Assembly: GCA_037349105.1 (NCBI GenBank)
Contig: JAYJMM010000117.1
Location: 3,968,001 to 4,032,000 of the forward strand
Source: Limnomonas spitsbergensis
Taxonomy: Eukaryota; Chlorophyta; Chlorophyceae; Chlamydomonadales
Reading direction: 5' to 3'
Length of the DNA: 64,000 nucleotides
Below are positions 12,041-34,764 of this stretch, piece after piece. The translations under genes and the position numbers were made by a program. A model generated the notes under the pieces. It was not told where the DNA came from and ran no database searches. It worked only from the letters and a program-made list of their open reading frames with translations. The stretch's first letter is position 1; the number at the start of each line of letters is the position of its first letter.

Positions 12041-12897
12041 GTTGCAGGAAGAGCGACTACATTAAAATACCAGTATTTTAGGCAGGTATGCCATAGATGA
12101 TTGTGATGGTGACGTTTGCAGGAATGATTCACAGGGCGGGAATGTGGCAAGATGGAACGGGTGGTAGTGACGCTGGGAGGTACCAAGCTGTCGTACCTCG
12201 CGCGCTTGTCTTCATCCCAAGCTGAGATCAACGGTGAGAACAAGTGCAGCAGCGTGTTGCGTTATGTCCTCAGAGGAAACAGGGGAAAACCCTACTGTGA
12301 ACAGCCAGGAAGCAGATCTTACCTTCATTTTGTATGAACTTCGATTGCCGTGAATGATGATAGGGACGTCTGAAATTTGAAGATACGTACGCTGAAAATG
12401 TTGCAGCGAGGGCCTCTTCGGTGGTCTCCCACTTCAATTCAGCTCATATGCTGGCAGACAGGCACCAACCCTCTGAACCCTCGCCTCGCTTGACTCCATG
12501 GCGTGAATGTGTGGCGCAGAAATAGCTCCTAAGTAATCTCAATCAATCGAATGCAAGTCCTCTCTCGCAATCGCTTAGGCCAGGTGGCTAGGAACGCGTA
12601 AGTCTGTCCATCGAAAGCGACGCCGTGATCGAGTCCTATCCTGCGAATGCCCATCTTGCCCACCATCCACTACAACACAATGCCATCAACCTTCACATGC
12701 ATCACATGTCGTTATTACAGTGATCACGAAGAAGGCATGCAATATGCATAAACTTCAGGAAGAGATCGTGAACGGTCACAACCGAACCACTAGTGGTTAA
12801 CTGCGGCATCGCTTTTCACCCGCTTTGCAGTCCTGTCAAGTCCATAGCTTGTCCCAAGGTTCGAGTTTCGTCTTCTTCTCGCAAGCAGCAAATCGTC
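12041..12897. promoter_or_regulatory. Divergent intergenic region, mTERF-like gene / PGM
   Basis: About 857 bp separate the two start codons and must hold the promoters and 5' UTRs of both genes. A good acceptor (cccgctttgcag, ending 12830) lies upstream of the PGM ATG and the frame stays open from there, so an unseen 5' non-coding or coding exon is possible. No TATA box or specific operator was recognised. Confidence 0.35.
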
Positions 12898-23073
<10,176 letters not shown>

Positions 23074-24488
23074 ATGGCTTGACTGTCAAATGCTGGTCGA
23101 CAGAGGCTGGCCCTCGATTGTCGGGATGACTCTGGCCTGTCTGGAAAGATTACTGGCTTGCCCCTAGTGCTGAGCTCAGAAGCCTGCCAGTGGTGGGCCT
23201 AATGCAGCCTACACGACCTTGCTAGATGTCTGAGCTGTGGTGCTTTGTCGCCAGCCCGAGTGAGAGGCCCTGAGCCCCGCAAAACAATGTTGGCCCGAGG
23301 CTGATAACAATGACTGAGATGTGTGACAGCAGGTGAAAGCCCTGTCAAGACGATGTGTTGGGTTGATGAGACCGGCTCCTGAACCTGAATCCATTGCTAG
23401 GTTGGAAGTGTGCGTGCTGCCTTAGGCAAGGGTACATATATGTGTGAATGGTTTGCTGAGATACTGGATACTTGCAGTTCTAAGGAAGCCCGAAGGTGTT
23501 GAATCACGCCTGTAGTAGGATAGTAGGACAGCATGTATCTATGGCAAAATAGAACCTGTAACCGTCATTCAATAACGATCGGAAGTGTGCTCCCTGGAGC
23601 TGATGATACATGAGATGTGAATTGACCATGCAGTAGTGATTCGTATCGTCACAGGTTAAGAACGTGCCGACGTGGCCGAGCTTCTTTTCAGCATGGCCCA
23701 GAGGTGTACCGTTCAGAGCGGTCCGTGCCCGCTGCACACGCCAAAGGTTGAAGGATAGAAGCCGCCCCAAGATCTTCTCTCTCCCCCTGCCTAGACTCCT
23801 GCCCTTTCACATAGGAGGGATTTCAGCATGACCCAGAGGTGTCATGTCATTAGTAATATAGGAGGGTGGCATGGCTGCACCAGGGTCCTAGCTGTGCATT
23901 GTAGCTGGAGTTAAGCTTGGTCCTTCCCTACTGGCCCCCACACGACCGAGCGTTCAGCAGGGTCCACCGAGCATGTAACATGTGTGCTTGTTCGACAGGA
24001 AGTAATCCAAGTGTAGAACGTACAGTCCGAACGTTGCCTAAATACAGAAAAAATCAGCATCAGGTCACTGGCCTTCAGTAGCCAAAATCCCACCAAACTA
24101 TTATTTGACAGATACTTCCCTCAAAGCCAAGGAAATAATACGTATTTTTGCATCCCGGTACCGGTAATGTGTTCATGAGACTAGCACAAAGGAATGACCA
24201 TAATATTCCGAGACACTTCCAGAAATTTTAAACATACTGCCGTATGGCCTAGATCTCAGCCACGGGCAAAAAATGGTATATTATTCCGGCTCAGCCCCTT
24301 GACTAGCTTCAGCAGCAGCCACAGAACGCAGGTATGAACAGAATTAAGTCCATGCACCCCGCAACCGCCCACATAGCATTTCAGCAGGCCTCTAGTCACT
24401 CATCCCCGCTCCAGGGGAGCTTGCAACGCAGTGTACAACCGCTGAACAACAAAACAATGGATGTGCGGGTCCGATAATACTTGTCCTC
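23074..24488. other. Convergent intergenic spacer, PGM / lumen protein
   Basis: 3' regions of two convergent genes. Two short minus-oriented fragments of family 1 occur: TTTCAGCATGGCCCAGAGGT near 23686 and TTTCAGCATGACCCAGAGGT near 23820. Nothing else supported. Confidence 0.5.
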
Positions 24489-26946
24489 TCACATCATGTC
24501 ATCTGCTTTCGGAGCAATTGATATGTATTTTGATGGGATGGTGAAGAGTAGCTGAGCCAGAGATGCGTTAAGAAGGATGAAGGCTTGCTGTACCTGCAAG
24601 ATGACACGCGAAGGAGAAAACCTGTTCAGATTGGAACTCAACATACCGGTATCCGCCTTAAAGAAGAGATGCCACGCATGCAAGGTAGAAATGAGATCAT
24701 AGCGGGGAGGCACAGGAAAGGAGCACGGTGGGAAGAACACAGCCGCATTAAATACAAGGGGGGAAGTGGTTGGGGGGTAGGACAGCCGCACAAGGGATTG
24801 AGGCTGGGCACGACATAAGGGAAATTGGATGCTTAGGAAACAGGCAAGACGATAGAGGGAGGCAGGACAGTGGGGTAAGAAAGCATCAAGATGTTGCAAA
24901 TGTTGCACCTGCTGCTTTTGGTGATAGTTCACCTCTTTGAAGTTTTCCAGGCCCAAAGTCAGACCGCCTATACCTCACCCCCAACCGCATACTTGCACCA
25001 GCTCCCTTCTTGATAGTGATCATGACCCTGACTTGTCAGCCCCTTGGTCCCTGACCTGCATATCCTTGGGCACGACCCTGGATTCCCTCCCCCCTCAGCA
25101 ACACCCTGAATCAAAGCCCCAGCCCAGACTGACCTGCTCTGGAGCCACCCCGTCGAAGGCAGCAGCTACTGAGATCTGCTCCAGGTCCTTGACGTGACCA
25201 TCAAAGTCCACATAAGCCTTGCGGCAGTCCTTGGCTGCATTATAATCAGCAGCCTGGAGCTGCGGTCACGAGGGGGGCATGGAATGACACAAGGGGGGCA
25301 TGGAATGACATAAGTTGGACAGATGACTCGAGGTACCTTGAGTTTCGGGAGGCATCAGGGGGGGTAGGCAATTAATGGAGTTTAACGCAGGCTGAGGAGG
25401 TGCCCAAAGCTGGCAGGAGGTTACTGAAGGCTACAGGAAGTTGATTAAAGCTGAAGGAGTTCAGTTGAGTAGTTGAGGCTACAGAAGACTCTATACCCTA
25501 GGTATCAGGAAGGGCAAAGTTACCAAGCCATATAGTCTCAAACAGCTTCGTGGTAGCTTCATGGTAGCTTCATGACAGCATCATGATAGCTTCATGGTAG
25601 CGTCATGGCAGTTGGGCTCACCAGGGCCCATGAGGCGTACAGCGCAGCCGCCCGTAGATCAGAGAAGGGCGCTTGCGATGGTAGCTGCGCCATCTTTTCA
25701 TACTGCTTGCTTTGCAGCAGTTGCGCAAGCTGCTGGTAGCACTTAGGCCGCTTTGAGACGATGATCGAGTAATACTCTTGTACCACCAGGTCGTGTGGTA
25801 CATCAGAGGCAAAGTCCTGTGTGTGCGGATTCGGGGATTAAAGGGATCATACTTCACGTGTGCTCAAAAACCCAGCTCAGCCACTGTTCAGGGGTTGCGC
25901 ATGGGGACCAACTGCATAATATTGGCTTACCATAGTCAAATGAAGTCTCTTAAGAATTATCAGCCATTTATAATCGGCCCTCTAGCATTCATAGTTGGCG
26001 GCACATTTTGACGTTCAGTTCGTCCCCAAGCAAGCTATGGCATTGCGTTGTCGCCTCCCAACAACTTCCTGTTTACAGGAGATCTGAAACCCAACCAGCA
26101 GTGGCAGGTTACCTATCAGTACTTGAGTAATGGTTTCATGGGTGGCTCTGAAATAAAATAATCCCACAGTTACCCATAGTGTGGCTCGCCTCCAAAGCTC
26201 CACCAGACCCGGTAAAATCCATAGTAAATTTGCTACTGTTTTAAGTACTGAACCTGTTGAAAAGGCTGCTCAGCACTCCTTTAAATTTCACCTCTCCAGC
26301 AAAGAAACCTGACATAAATAGCCATGCACACATACCCAGCATGGCCGCATTGTTCCTCTAGTGCATGCAGCAGCTCCATGTCCGGCCGGTCTAGCAGCTA
26401 TGCGCCTGGGGGACTTGCAACACCCACCTGCACATATGCGGTTGCTGTTGATTCTACACGTTCCACACGTCCGGTTGGCCGTTCCTCCGAAGTGCTTTGC
26501 GGGTCAACTTCTGGCGGATTGACAGCTTGGGGGACGTCTTGTGACACTTCAATGGTCTCCTCCTCTGCACGGGCCACATGGGGGCGAGACAGCCCCCCAA
26601 CACTGCCCAGCAAGACAGCAGATGCTGTCAGTGCGAACAAGCTGCCTCTACGGCTGGTGGAGGCGGTGAGGGTGGAGGCAGGAGGGTTCGGGCTGGGCGT
26701 GGGTGCGGGGTCGTCCGGTAGGCCGTCCGCATCGTTTGCGGAGCATGATTGCCACCTTCCGTTCGCCGCATGCGCTGATGTTGTGGAGTTGCTAGAGATT
26801 GAATGCGGTGACCATTTCCTAAATGATACCTTGGGATGGGTTTGGAGGTGTCGACACGCTGGCACCGAGGCACCCTCACTTAAGAGGGGAGTGGATCGCC
26901 GGTGCAGCGGCGTAGAGCAGTGCATCGCCTCTTCGATGTCAAACAA
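24489..26946 (-). CDS. Thylakoid-lumen protein, Tat-targeted, PsbQ-like helical fold
   Basis: Exons on the minus strand: 26946-26428, 25816-25622, 25259-25134, about 24967-24909, 24593-24489, about 334 residues. The N-terminus is a bipartite signal: a long plastid transit region, then SRRGSLFALTASAVLLGSV (twin arginine at 99-100, hydrophobic core 102-117) and a VARA cleavage site before E128, the pattern of Tat-dependent lumen import. The mature part is helical: VVQEYYSIIVSKRPKCYQQL, APFSDLRAAALYASWAL, KAYVDFDGHVKDLEQIS and a last helix FILLNASLAQLLFTIPSKY. The LR-AA-LY plus D-VKDLE arrangement recalls PsbQ-like proteins around photosystem II, but that assignment is tentative. The exon 3-4 junction needs a phase-1 donor that I could only place weakly (A|GTCTGG), so exon 4 is provisional. 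A downstream start at 26925 (MHCSTPLHRR) is more transit-like than 26946 (MFDIEEA). Confidence 0.7.
25544..25612 (-). repeat. 11-bp repeat next to the lumen-protein intron 2 donor
   Basis: On the minus strand, after GTGAGCCCAACT the units GCTACCATGAA, GCTATCATGAT, GCTGTCATGAA and GCTACCACGAA run on for about six copies, beginning about 12 bp after the splice site. Confidence 0.8.
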
Positions 26947-27340
26947 GATGCACAGACGTTTTGGATGGGGCTATTTTCGAGATGTGTGGTGCATATGCCG
27001 AAAAGACGAATCCTCATCAGGGGTATGAACCAAAGCCAGGGATGGAGTGCCACTGTGCCAGGCAGGCAGGCATGTCGAGATTTCGCCCCTTTTCCGGAGC
27101 GACTGGTACAGCTCCTGCACATATCAATAACGGATAGGAAAATCTCGGGCTGTAGCAATTTGCCACACCGGATACCTGCCACCATACAAACGTGGAGGTG
27201 TTCTCGACCAACTGCCTTCCCGTGCTTGCCCAACGACGGATCCGTCGGGAATGACCCTTGGCATGAGAAGCAGTTCCGATCGCCGGCCTTTGCCCATTTT
27301 GTGCCACAGCGGTCGCTCTCTCCCTATCCTAGCTCCTGCC
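26947..27340. promoter_or_regulatory. Divergent promoter region, lumen protein / secreted protein
   Basis: Only about 300-400 bp separate the two start codons, so both 5' UTRs and promoters share this interval. No specific box was recognised. Confidence 0.35.
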
Positions 27341-30300
27341 ATGCTGCTGCTCCTGCTGGCCCCGGCCCTCATGGCAGGAGCTGATGGGGTGAGCAACAGC
27401 AGCAGCAGCAGCAGTAGCATCAGAAGCAGCCACAGCAGCCCTTGGTTATGTCTTCAGAATTCGAGCACTCTAACGGGCCTCTCAGCCTGCCTACGGGGTT
27501 TTGTCATCCCCCAAGCAGCTGCTGCTTCCGCCTCCTCGGCACATCCCCGCAAGCCTCCATGTGCGCAGCGGGCAGCAGCGCTTGGTGCCACCCCGAGCAG
27601 CTTCCGCTCGCCTACTCCAGAGCAGGCAGAGGCCATCGCTGATGTGGTGAAACTCATGCTCGATGCCTCATGGCTCATACCGCCCCCAAGCGGCCAACAT
27701 GCTTCACCTTCCGCCACCCCACAAGAAAGCACTCCTGCCTCAGGCTCTGCCTCAATTCCTAACGCCCCGGGCACCCCCCGTAGCGGCAGCAGCGGCGGTG
27801 AGGCCACTGACAGCGATACCCTAAGGTCAACGTCAGTGTGCGAGGCCCTGCTGAGGCTGCCCGCCCAGCTGTCAGACCTCGGACTCGTATTGGTCACTTT
27901 CCGGGACGGCCTGGCAGACCGAGCGTACTGTGTGCTCACTGAGACTGTTCTGGACGCTTCTGGTCGGTTCAGCCTGGGCTGGGGCTACTTCGTCACGCCC
28001 GCCTATGCGCCTGCAGGAAGCAGGACACAGCGCCAGCGTGCCGCCGCCGCAGTTGCCGCCGCCGGGACCTCCTCCCTGGCCTCAGGGGAGGGTGGCGACA
28101 TGGATTCCATCGGAGGCGTCATGAAGGGCCCCGACAGAGGCAACGGCGATGACCACAATGATTACGGTTATGATCTCTGGCAGCGTCAGCTGCATAAAGG
28201 CAGCACCAGTAGCCATGATGATGGTGATGATGGTAGCAGCGTGGGGGGTGGGGACAAACCAGCAGCTGTGGCCCCTCCACTGGGCGGCTTGCCTCTCCCT
28301 CTCCCGCTGCACATCGCCTGCCCGCACCCGCTCTTTGATGGATACGAAATAGACACGCAGGCAGCATATGTCTTCCAGGTAGGGTTATATGGCGAGAAGA
28401 TCCGTTAAGAGATGTAGTGTGGACAAATGGTGTGAGGCTGCGTGAAGATCTGTTGAGAGATCTAGTGTGGACAAATGGTGTGAGGCTGTATGAAGATCTG
28501 TTAAGAGATCTAGTGTGGACGAATAGTGTGAGGCTCTGAGAAGATCTGTTAAGAGATCTAGTGTGGACAAATGGTGTGAGGCTGCGAGAAGATCTGTTAA
28601 TAGATCTAGTGTGGACAAATGGTGTGATGCTGCGAGAGCATCTGTTAATAGATCTAGTGTGGACAAATGGTGTGAGGCTGCGGGAAGATCTGTTAATAGA
28701 TCTAGTGTGGACAAATGGTGTGAGGCTGCGAGGAGATCTGTTAAGATCTAGAGAGGACAAATGGTGGGAGGCTGCATCACTTAAGGAAAGGGTCCTCGGT
28801 GGTAAATTTCGAAGCTCAGAGGATTGCAGCTGCATCCGCAGCCGCATCCAGAGGTGCTTGTAGCAGCAGCTGCAAGGATGTCCTGTACGTGGCAGTGTTA
28901 CTTTCTCCCACTTCGGTTACTGTAGATGTGATTCTCATTCCCTCATATCGTAATGAACCTTTTTCAGGGTTCAGGGAATCAGGGATACATTATTTCTACA
29001 GTCATGAATCGTGGACGCCACTTTCCAGTCGTAAACTGTGCGTTTTTTTTACTGGTTTTTTATTCCCAAAACAGCACTAAAAGATTAATTCATTCACACC
29101 TGAGGTAGGGCCATTCAAATCTACATTAAACTGCAGCAACACCTGTCCTTCGGCCGCGGGACCTGCCGCAAAAAGTCCAGATGCTTGGGCCGCCCGCTGC
29201 AGGCCGGTCTTGATTTTGTCTAATGGGACACTCGGGTGGCATCCTCCCACCCTCTTCAGTCTGTGTGATGCATCCTTATTATGACACGGATGTGTGGCTG
29301 AAACTTTGCCGGCAGAGTGACCGCCTGAGCAGTGGAACATGCCTTGTTGCTCAGGAGGCGTATGCATCGAGCTTGGTTGTGTCGGGGCATCACAGGCTGG
29401 CATCGCACTCGGATAGCTGGTGGGTTGTGCGGCTGGACCTAGGACAAGCAAATCAATTTTGAAATTCTGAAGCCTGGGATTTTCATACTCCAGGGACCTG
29501 TTCAGTTGAGAGTAAGGTCTCCTAAAATGTCATATTTTTTTATCGTTGATAGGAACCCTGATAGGAACTACGAGTAGAAAATGACTACCGCCCTCTATGA
29601 CTCAAAAGTAAGGCTAGCTGTGGTGGCCGGAAGGGCCAGGGATCAAGGGCCAAGACCTCAGGTATGTATTGCTTTCTGCATCTTCGCCTCCACTGCACCT
29701 TTTTCAAAAGGCCTGGCGATTTCCTCTGGCCTGCCTCGCCCTTTCCAAGGCCAACGTTTCTGGGGGGGCTGTCTCGAGAAGGGTCCTTTCTTGTGGCGTC
29801 CATGCATGCAGCAACAGTCGACATTAATGGCTTGATGTATAGAAGGATTATTTTCAACCGAGTCTGCAATCTGCATACAGGACCATGTTATCCGCTTGTG
29901 TAGGAGGTGACAGCTGTTGGGGCAGCAACAGGAGCAGAAGCATTGCTTCTCCTGCCTGGCATTGTCCCAGGGCTGCTTCTCAACTGAGGGCTGAGGCTGC
30001 ATTAAGGATCATTACCACTGCTGTGGACAAGGTGGAAGCTGCTGGGGTAACAGCAGCAGCAGCAACAGCAACAGCAGCAGCACGATTATTCCACACTCCT
30101 GGCCTCCCCCTCCTCCCCTCTCCCCTCCCATCCTCAGCTGCATGGCGGGCTACCCGGACAGCGACCCCGCTCACAACTCGGCGGACTTCATCAACGTCAT
30201 CAGCTACGCTGTGCTTTACTGGAGCAGGCAGCGGAAACGCAGCCTCCGAGATCTATATCTGCATGCAGATCCAAGTGGGCCTGCCGCATCGGCGTGCTCC

Positions 30301-32022
30301 TCACGCCCCTCCCGAGGAGGCCGGCGTTTACGTTTGCGTGGGGAGCCTCCTGTATTGCAGAATTTGGGAGCCGAGTCTTCCTCCTCCTCCCCCTCCTCCT
30401 CCTCCTCCTCCTCCTCCTCTTCCTCTCCTCCCTCCTCTTCCTCCTCCTCCTGCCTCCCTAGCCGGCCGCCATCCGTCATCTTCTTACAGCTACACGGCAA
30501 AGCGCCGACAAGCTGCGTCAACGCGACGGTGTTTGCTTCTGCTGGGCTCAAAGGGACTTGCCAAACCCAGCAACCCCATGACACCAATGGTGCCGGCAGT
30601 GGAGGGACGGGGACCGAAGAAGGGGGAAGAGGAGGTGGAGGAGGAGGAGGAGGATACGCCGCTGGTAGTGTGGCCCCATGCACGTGCGCTGCCTCAGAGC
30701 TCTACAGCCGGGCTGGACGCGGCTGGGCAGTGCAGACAGTGGCCAGGGCGCTGCAGCGCCAGTTCCCTGCATGGTCCGTCCCCAATCCAGCCTCGGTCAG
30801 TGCTCTGCTGTTGATGCATGGCAACTGCAAGCGTGTACTGTGGTGTGGGCGCGGTTCCTTTGTCTGCATTGGGACGTCCTGGCAATGACGTTACACCTCT
30901 GTTCCCTGCCCAAAAAGGCTCGGCCGCGTGGGCGCCTATCTAAAGGGTTGGGAGGAAAGACCGAAACAAACACCAGGGGACATGGGGGGTGAGGAAAAGT
31001 GGGAAAAGTGGGAAATAAAGTGAAGGGGCAGACAAAATGCTGGAAAAGATAGACAAAGGAGGTTCCAGCCTCTGAAGAACGTCCTGTAGGACGTCCTGTG
31101 CACCTGGCACATGAACCTACAGCAATGAAATGGTTTGATAAAGGATGAAGGTGCTGGTCTGCCTGTACGGGTGCACCGCATGTTTGTGTGGTAGCAAGGG
31201 AGCATGTTGGTGCTAGACATGTCCTTGTCAGCTGTCACAGAAGACCCTTGTCGTATGCTCTGAAGGGTGTCGTACTGCCTTAAATGAATGTATGATGTAT
31301 GGTCTGAAGGTCCATCATCATGTAGGCCATTCATGCCCCCCAGCTGCTGCAGCTGTCCTCTACATTCCTGAGGGGTCAGGTTTTAGAGAATCATAAACCC
31401 TTTACCCCTATACAGTGTCCCTCCGCACCGCTTACACCTGTGTTCCTCCCTTGCCCTCCAGAACCCATGCATATTAGCCGCCACGCGCAACGTTTTTGGG
31501 CGTGTCGTCAACGGCATCAGCCAGGATCAAGCATGCAGCCGCAGCGGCGCTGAAGCCACTTGCCCTGCAGTGGCCGGCAAAGGGCCAGTGTGGGAGTCAG
31601 GAGGCCAAGGGCTTGGCATTATTTTATCAGAGGTCCACGAAGGGGACCCTCGTCTGTCACAGGCCCAGGAGGACATCAACTCGCATTCGTTAGATTCCAC
31701 TTCTTTGCAGTCCATTGGGCACCCCATCGGGCTGCATGGGGCGATAGGCGCTGCTAGACCACCGTCCGGATCTGGATCTAGAATTCTGCGGCTAGATACG
31801 GACCTTGGGTCGCGCTTGCTGCCGGCTGGGGAAGTGCGAGAGGAGGCGCATGAGCGGTGGTCTGTTAAGGAGGAGGAGAATGCATTGCCAGGTGCGGATT
31901 GTAGGTCATGGGGTGCATTTGTGCATCTAGAGCAGGCGCCGGTGGCCGTCGAGGAGGCGGCCTGGTCGGGCTGGTCGGCTGCCCTGCAAGAGGCAGTGAT
32001 TGACGTTCTGATGGGAGGCTGA
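27341..32022 (+). CDS. Secreted protein of unknown function (HPLFDG / SDPAHN / QLHG motifs)
   Basis: Exon 1, 27341-28378, begins with a short signal peptide (MLLLLLAPALMAGADG) followed by a polyserine linker; in-frame ATGs at 27251 and 27263 would add a less typical leader. Further exons: probably 29578-29661 (LAVVAGRARDQGPRPQ), one starting at 29904 (EVTAVGAATGAEALLLLPG) whose end I could not resolve, 30138-30795, and 31462-32022. Motifs in order: ACPHPLFDGYE, MAGYPDSDPAHNSADFINV, VIFLQLHG, AVQTVARALQRQFPAW and NVFGRVVNGIS. This order (HPLFDG, a D-AHN box, Q-HG, N-GR-NG) resembles an uncharacterised family I associate with bacterial and algal genomes; catalytic function is unknown and this is from memory. 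Exon 30138-30795 has a long serine stretch (30375-30465) and a glycine run, which may be linkers. Because one junction is unresolved the model is provisional. Confidence 0.6.
28390..28780 (+). repeat. 48-bp tandem repeat beginning at the intron 1 donor of the secreted-protein gene
   Basis: Eight copies of a unit GAAGATCTGTTAAGAGATCT followed by AGTGTGGACAAATGGTGTG and AGGCTGCGA. The donor is at 28379 (CAG|GTAGGG) and the first unit starts about 11 bp later. Units are 90 percent or more alike, with single-base variants such as CCGTTAAG in the first. Confidence 0.95.
30375..30465 (+). repeat. TCC/TTC trinucleotide tract coding for polyserine
   Basis: A pure pyrimidine tract of TCC and TCT triplets in the coding strand gives a serine run with a few prolines. 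A mirrored GGA-rich tract (30615-30655) follows in the same exon and codes for Gly/Glu. Confidence 0.8.
30882..30944 (+). repeat. Dispersed element family 1, copy 3
   Basis: CAATGACGTTACACCTCTG, CCCTGCCCAAAAAGGCTCGG and CCGCGTGGGCGCC, in an intron, sense orientation, 86 bp after the donor at 30796. A purine-rich stretch follows to about 31045. Confidence 0.8.
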
Positions 32023-32280
32023 GGAGGCGCTTCTCATCGGGCCGGAATGGAGGGTGACGAGAAGGCTTGTTGCCCTGACCCCCTTGAACCTGGGGGCTAT
32101 GAAGCTCGTTGACTCCTTGTGCTGCGCAGCGAACACGAGGCAGCATGCCTTCATTTCTGTTTTTGATAGGGTTCATTCCCACACCACTACTCTGTGGTTC
32201 TCTGTTGGGGCACTGGTGTGTCGCTCGCTGTCCTATCTATTTTGTGCTCGAACCGGTATACAGGCACTCGTCCCTTGCAT

Positions 32281-32845
32281 CAATTGTGATGCTCCACTGG
32301 ACTGTGGAAACTTAAATCCATCATGCATGATATTTTGGGTGTTTGATTCAAGGAGTAAATAATATATATGGCAAATATTGAGTCTTGAGAAAGTCGCAGC
32401 ACATTAGCATGCGGCCATCTGGGACATCCTGAAGGCTCCACACGGTTCCAACCGAGATGGATCCTGGCTCTACATGTAGTATACTGTAAACAATCTGGAC
32501 GACTCCCTCTCATTATACCGGATGAGACTTTTCCAGTGTTGCAATTTGCAGACGAGGAGGAAGATTTGTAGTCCGTGATTCAGCCTGAATGGGGCAAAAC
32601 TCCTAGTTAAGCGGACGCAACGATTCAGATACACTGTGACGTAGGTTTGAGCTTTAAGATGAATCTGGATATTGCATGCCTGTCTACACTACAGGCATAC
32701 TGTGAGTCTGTGATAACAGAAATGAACACGACGAGTGAGGGGTCCCAGTTGAAAGAGAAAGCGGCTTCCAGCCACAGAACCCCTGAATGCGACAGCCACC
32801 CTGTGAAGTGAAGTTTTTACAGTCCAACGGGGCATCACATTGAAA
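32281..32845. mobile_element. Possible MITE-like element with imperfect terminal inverted repeats
   Basis: The left end CAATTGTGATGCTCCACTGG matches, in inverted orientation, the right end (CAATGTGATGCCCCGTTGG read on the minus strand from 32845), with a following GACTGT and AAACTT also shared. Size would be about 565 bp. Target-site duplications are not obvious, so this is tentative. Confidence 0.35.
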
Positions 32846-33239
32846 ACCAGTGACCCCCCTGGGCAAGCAACCAACACACAACCACCGAGCAGTAGCATGG
32901 GAATGACCCCCATAGTGCAGAAGATTAGCCCCAGCCACAAAACATGACGTGGGTGCAAAAGAGTTCGGTTGGACGCCTACTAGGAAAATTAAGAAGGAAA
33001 CAATAAAGTTTAGGTGAAATTGTGTACGCATATGTTAAAACTGTGTGATGCAGTGCGCTGCATCATATACCGGTACCCCAGAATCCCGGATGCCCACTTA
33101 CATGCCCTGCATGCACGCTGCGGCATCCTGCCCCCCCACCTAGCATGCATGACGGAACATCACCGCACGCATCCACTAGCATGCGCTACATGGATGCTGT
33201 TTTCTTCTCCTTCTTTCCCTCTTACGTTTCTTCCAACGA

Positions 33240-33310
33240 GACAGTTGGGCGCCCACGCGGCCGAGCCTTTTTCAGCAGGTCCCAGAGGTGTACTGTCATT
33301 GACATGGATG
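33240..33310 (-). repeat. Dispersed element family 1, copy 4
   Basis: Minus orientation: GGGCGCCCACGCGGCCGAG, CCTTTTTCAGCAGG and CCCAGAGGTGTACTGTCATT. It lies downstream of the minus-strand ankyrin-RING gene. Confidence 0.8.
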
Positions 33311-34764
33311 CTGCAGTAAATCCTGTGGCTGATTAAGGTGATGCTGAGGGTGAGGAATTCGATAGGCCAGAATCTGAGGGTTCGAGGCCTCTTGAGATGA
33401 GCTGTGCATGCCCGACGCTCAGGCGGCCCAAAACACAGCCCGCATAACATTGCGGTAACAGAGACCAATGCTTAACGACTCTTTTATGTGATTCATTGCC
33501 TGAGAGAACGAGGCAAACTTACTCGTTTTATTTGTAGTCGGTAACTCCAAGGGCAAATGCATGTAAAAAAACGAATTGGTTAGTTTTAAATTAAAGCGAC
33601 ATTGAAGAAGCTCAAGTGAATTGTAGAAAACGAAATGAGACAAATATTACGGTATTCAGGGATATAGCAATGCGGGCTCCTGTAATTACATTTACATTGA
33701 AAACATTTGAAAGAAATACCCTGTTTTTGTGTGTGGCCACATACCCGCATATTGTGTCTTCAGGCATGGTAGATAGAAATGCGCAATAGTTTGTCTGAAC
33801 ATTGCCTTAGTCCCTCCCATATGTTGCCTGCCATTCGCCAGGCTTGCACCTCTTCCTCACACCTGGGGCGTGTCTTGCCCCGGGCTCTTGCATGCTGCGA
33901 TATAAATGAATTCCGTTGCCTATTTGCCTGCCTGGCTAAAAGGTAGCAGTTCAAGCGCGTGTCGGAGTTTGGTGCCTTTGCACATCTGCCCTGAAGTCCC
34001 TAACCGGCAGGGCATGCTGAACAGGAGGTGTGGCAAACTGGCAATGGCAGAGGGCTGGTGCTGCATTACCGCATGCTGAATAGGAGGGGTGGCAGCGGCA
34101 TAGGCCTTGTGTTGCACCACCGCAAAATATATTTCCCCTCTTCTGCTAGAACACATGCTTTCCCATACAGACCAAGATTCCTGCATCGAGCCCAGAGAAA
34201 AACACGTACAGTGCACACCACTGCACCTTACATCACATAAAAATAGTCCATGCATATAGCATATAAACAATACAGGCACTGGTACACAATCTGTCCAGTA
34301 AACAGATACACATAAAGCTCTGACATAAAGCATGTATGCACATGTTATCCCTACAGTTCTCTGACTTCTTGATTGAGGAATTCTGAGGATCCTGTCCAGC
34401 TCATTTAAACGTCAGCAACATTGCAAGCCTTGCTGCATTCAGGGATGTCCCGCGCTTCCCCCATGGACAGCCTAGGGTCAGCACCTGTCTATGCTGGCAG
34501 AAAGGCCCCCTTGCCATGATCTGCATTCTTCTCAACATGCCTTTAGTCACCTGACTTCTCTGCCAGCCTCCAGGACAAAACTCAAAGACTCCAGAAACAT
34601 TTTGGCGAGCCGAACGCTTTGGCCCCCCCTCCTCTGGGCTTGTTAGGTGGTCCTTACTGGGCAGCTTGAGCCTCAGCCCAGGCAAACGCAAACTAAATCT
34701 AATGAATGCGGTTGGGACAACGGGGACTGAATGGCGTCAGATGATGCATCCTTGTGAGACTGCA

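Larger units (their letters stand above)
32023..34764. other. Convergent intergenic region with repeats
   Basis: No supported gene; small open frames here look non-coding. It holds an inverted repeat pair (32281-32315 and 32811-32845), a dispersed repeat copy (32815-32965) and family 1 copy 4 (33240-33310). The part just above 34764 is likely 3' UTR of the ankyrin-RING gene. Confidence 0.5.

Noticed and set aside
26324..27028. Plus-strand 234-residue open frame
   Set aside because: It is antisense to exon 1 of the lumen protein, whose Tat signal and splice phase are convincing.
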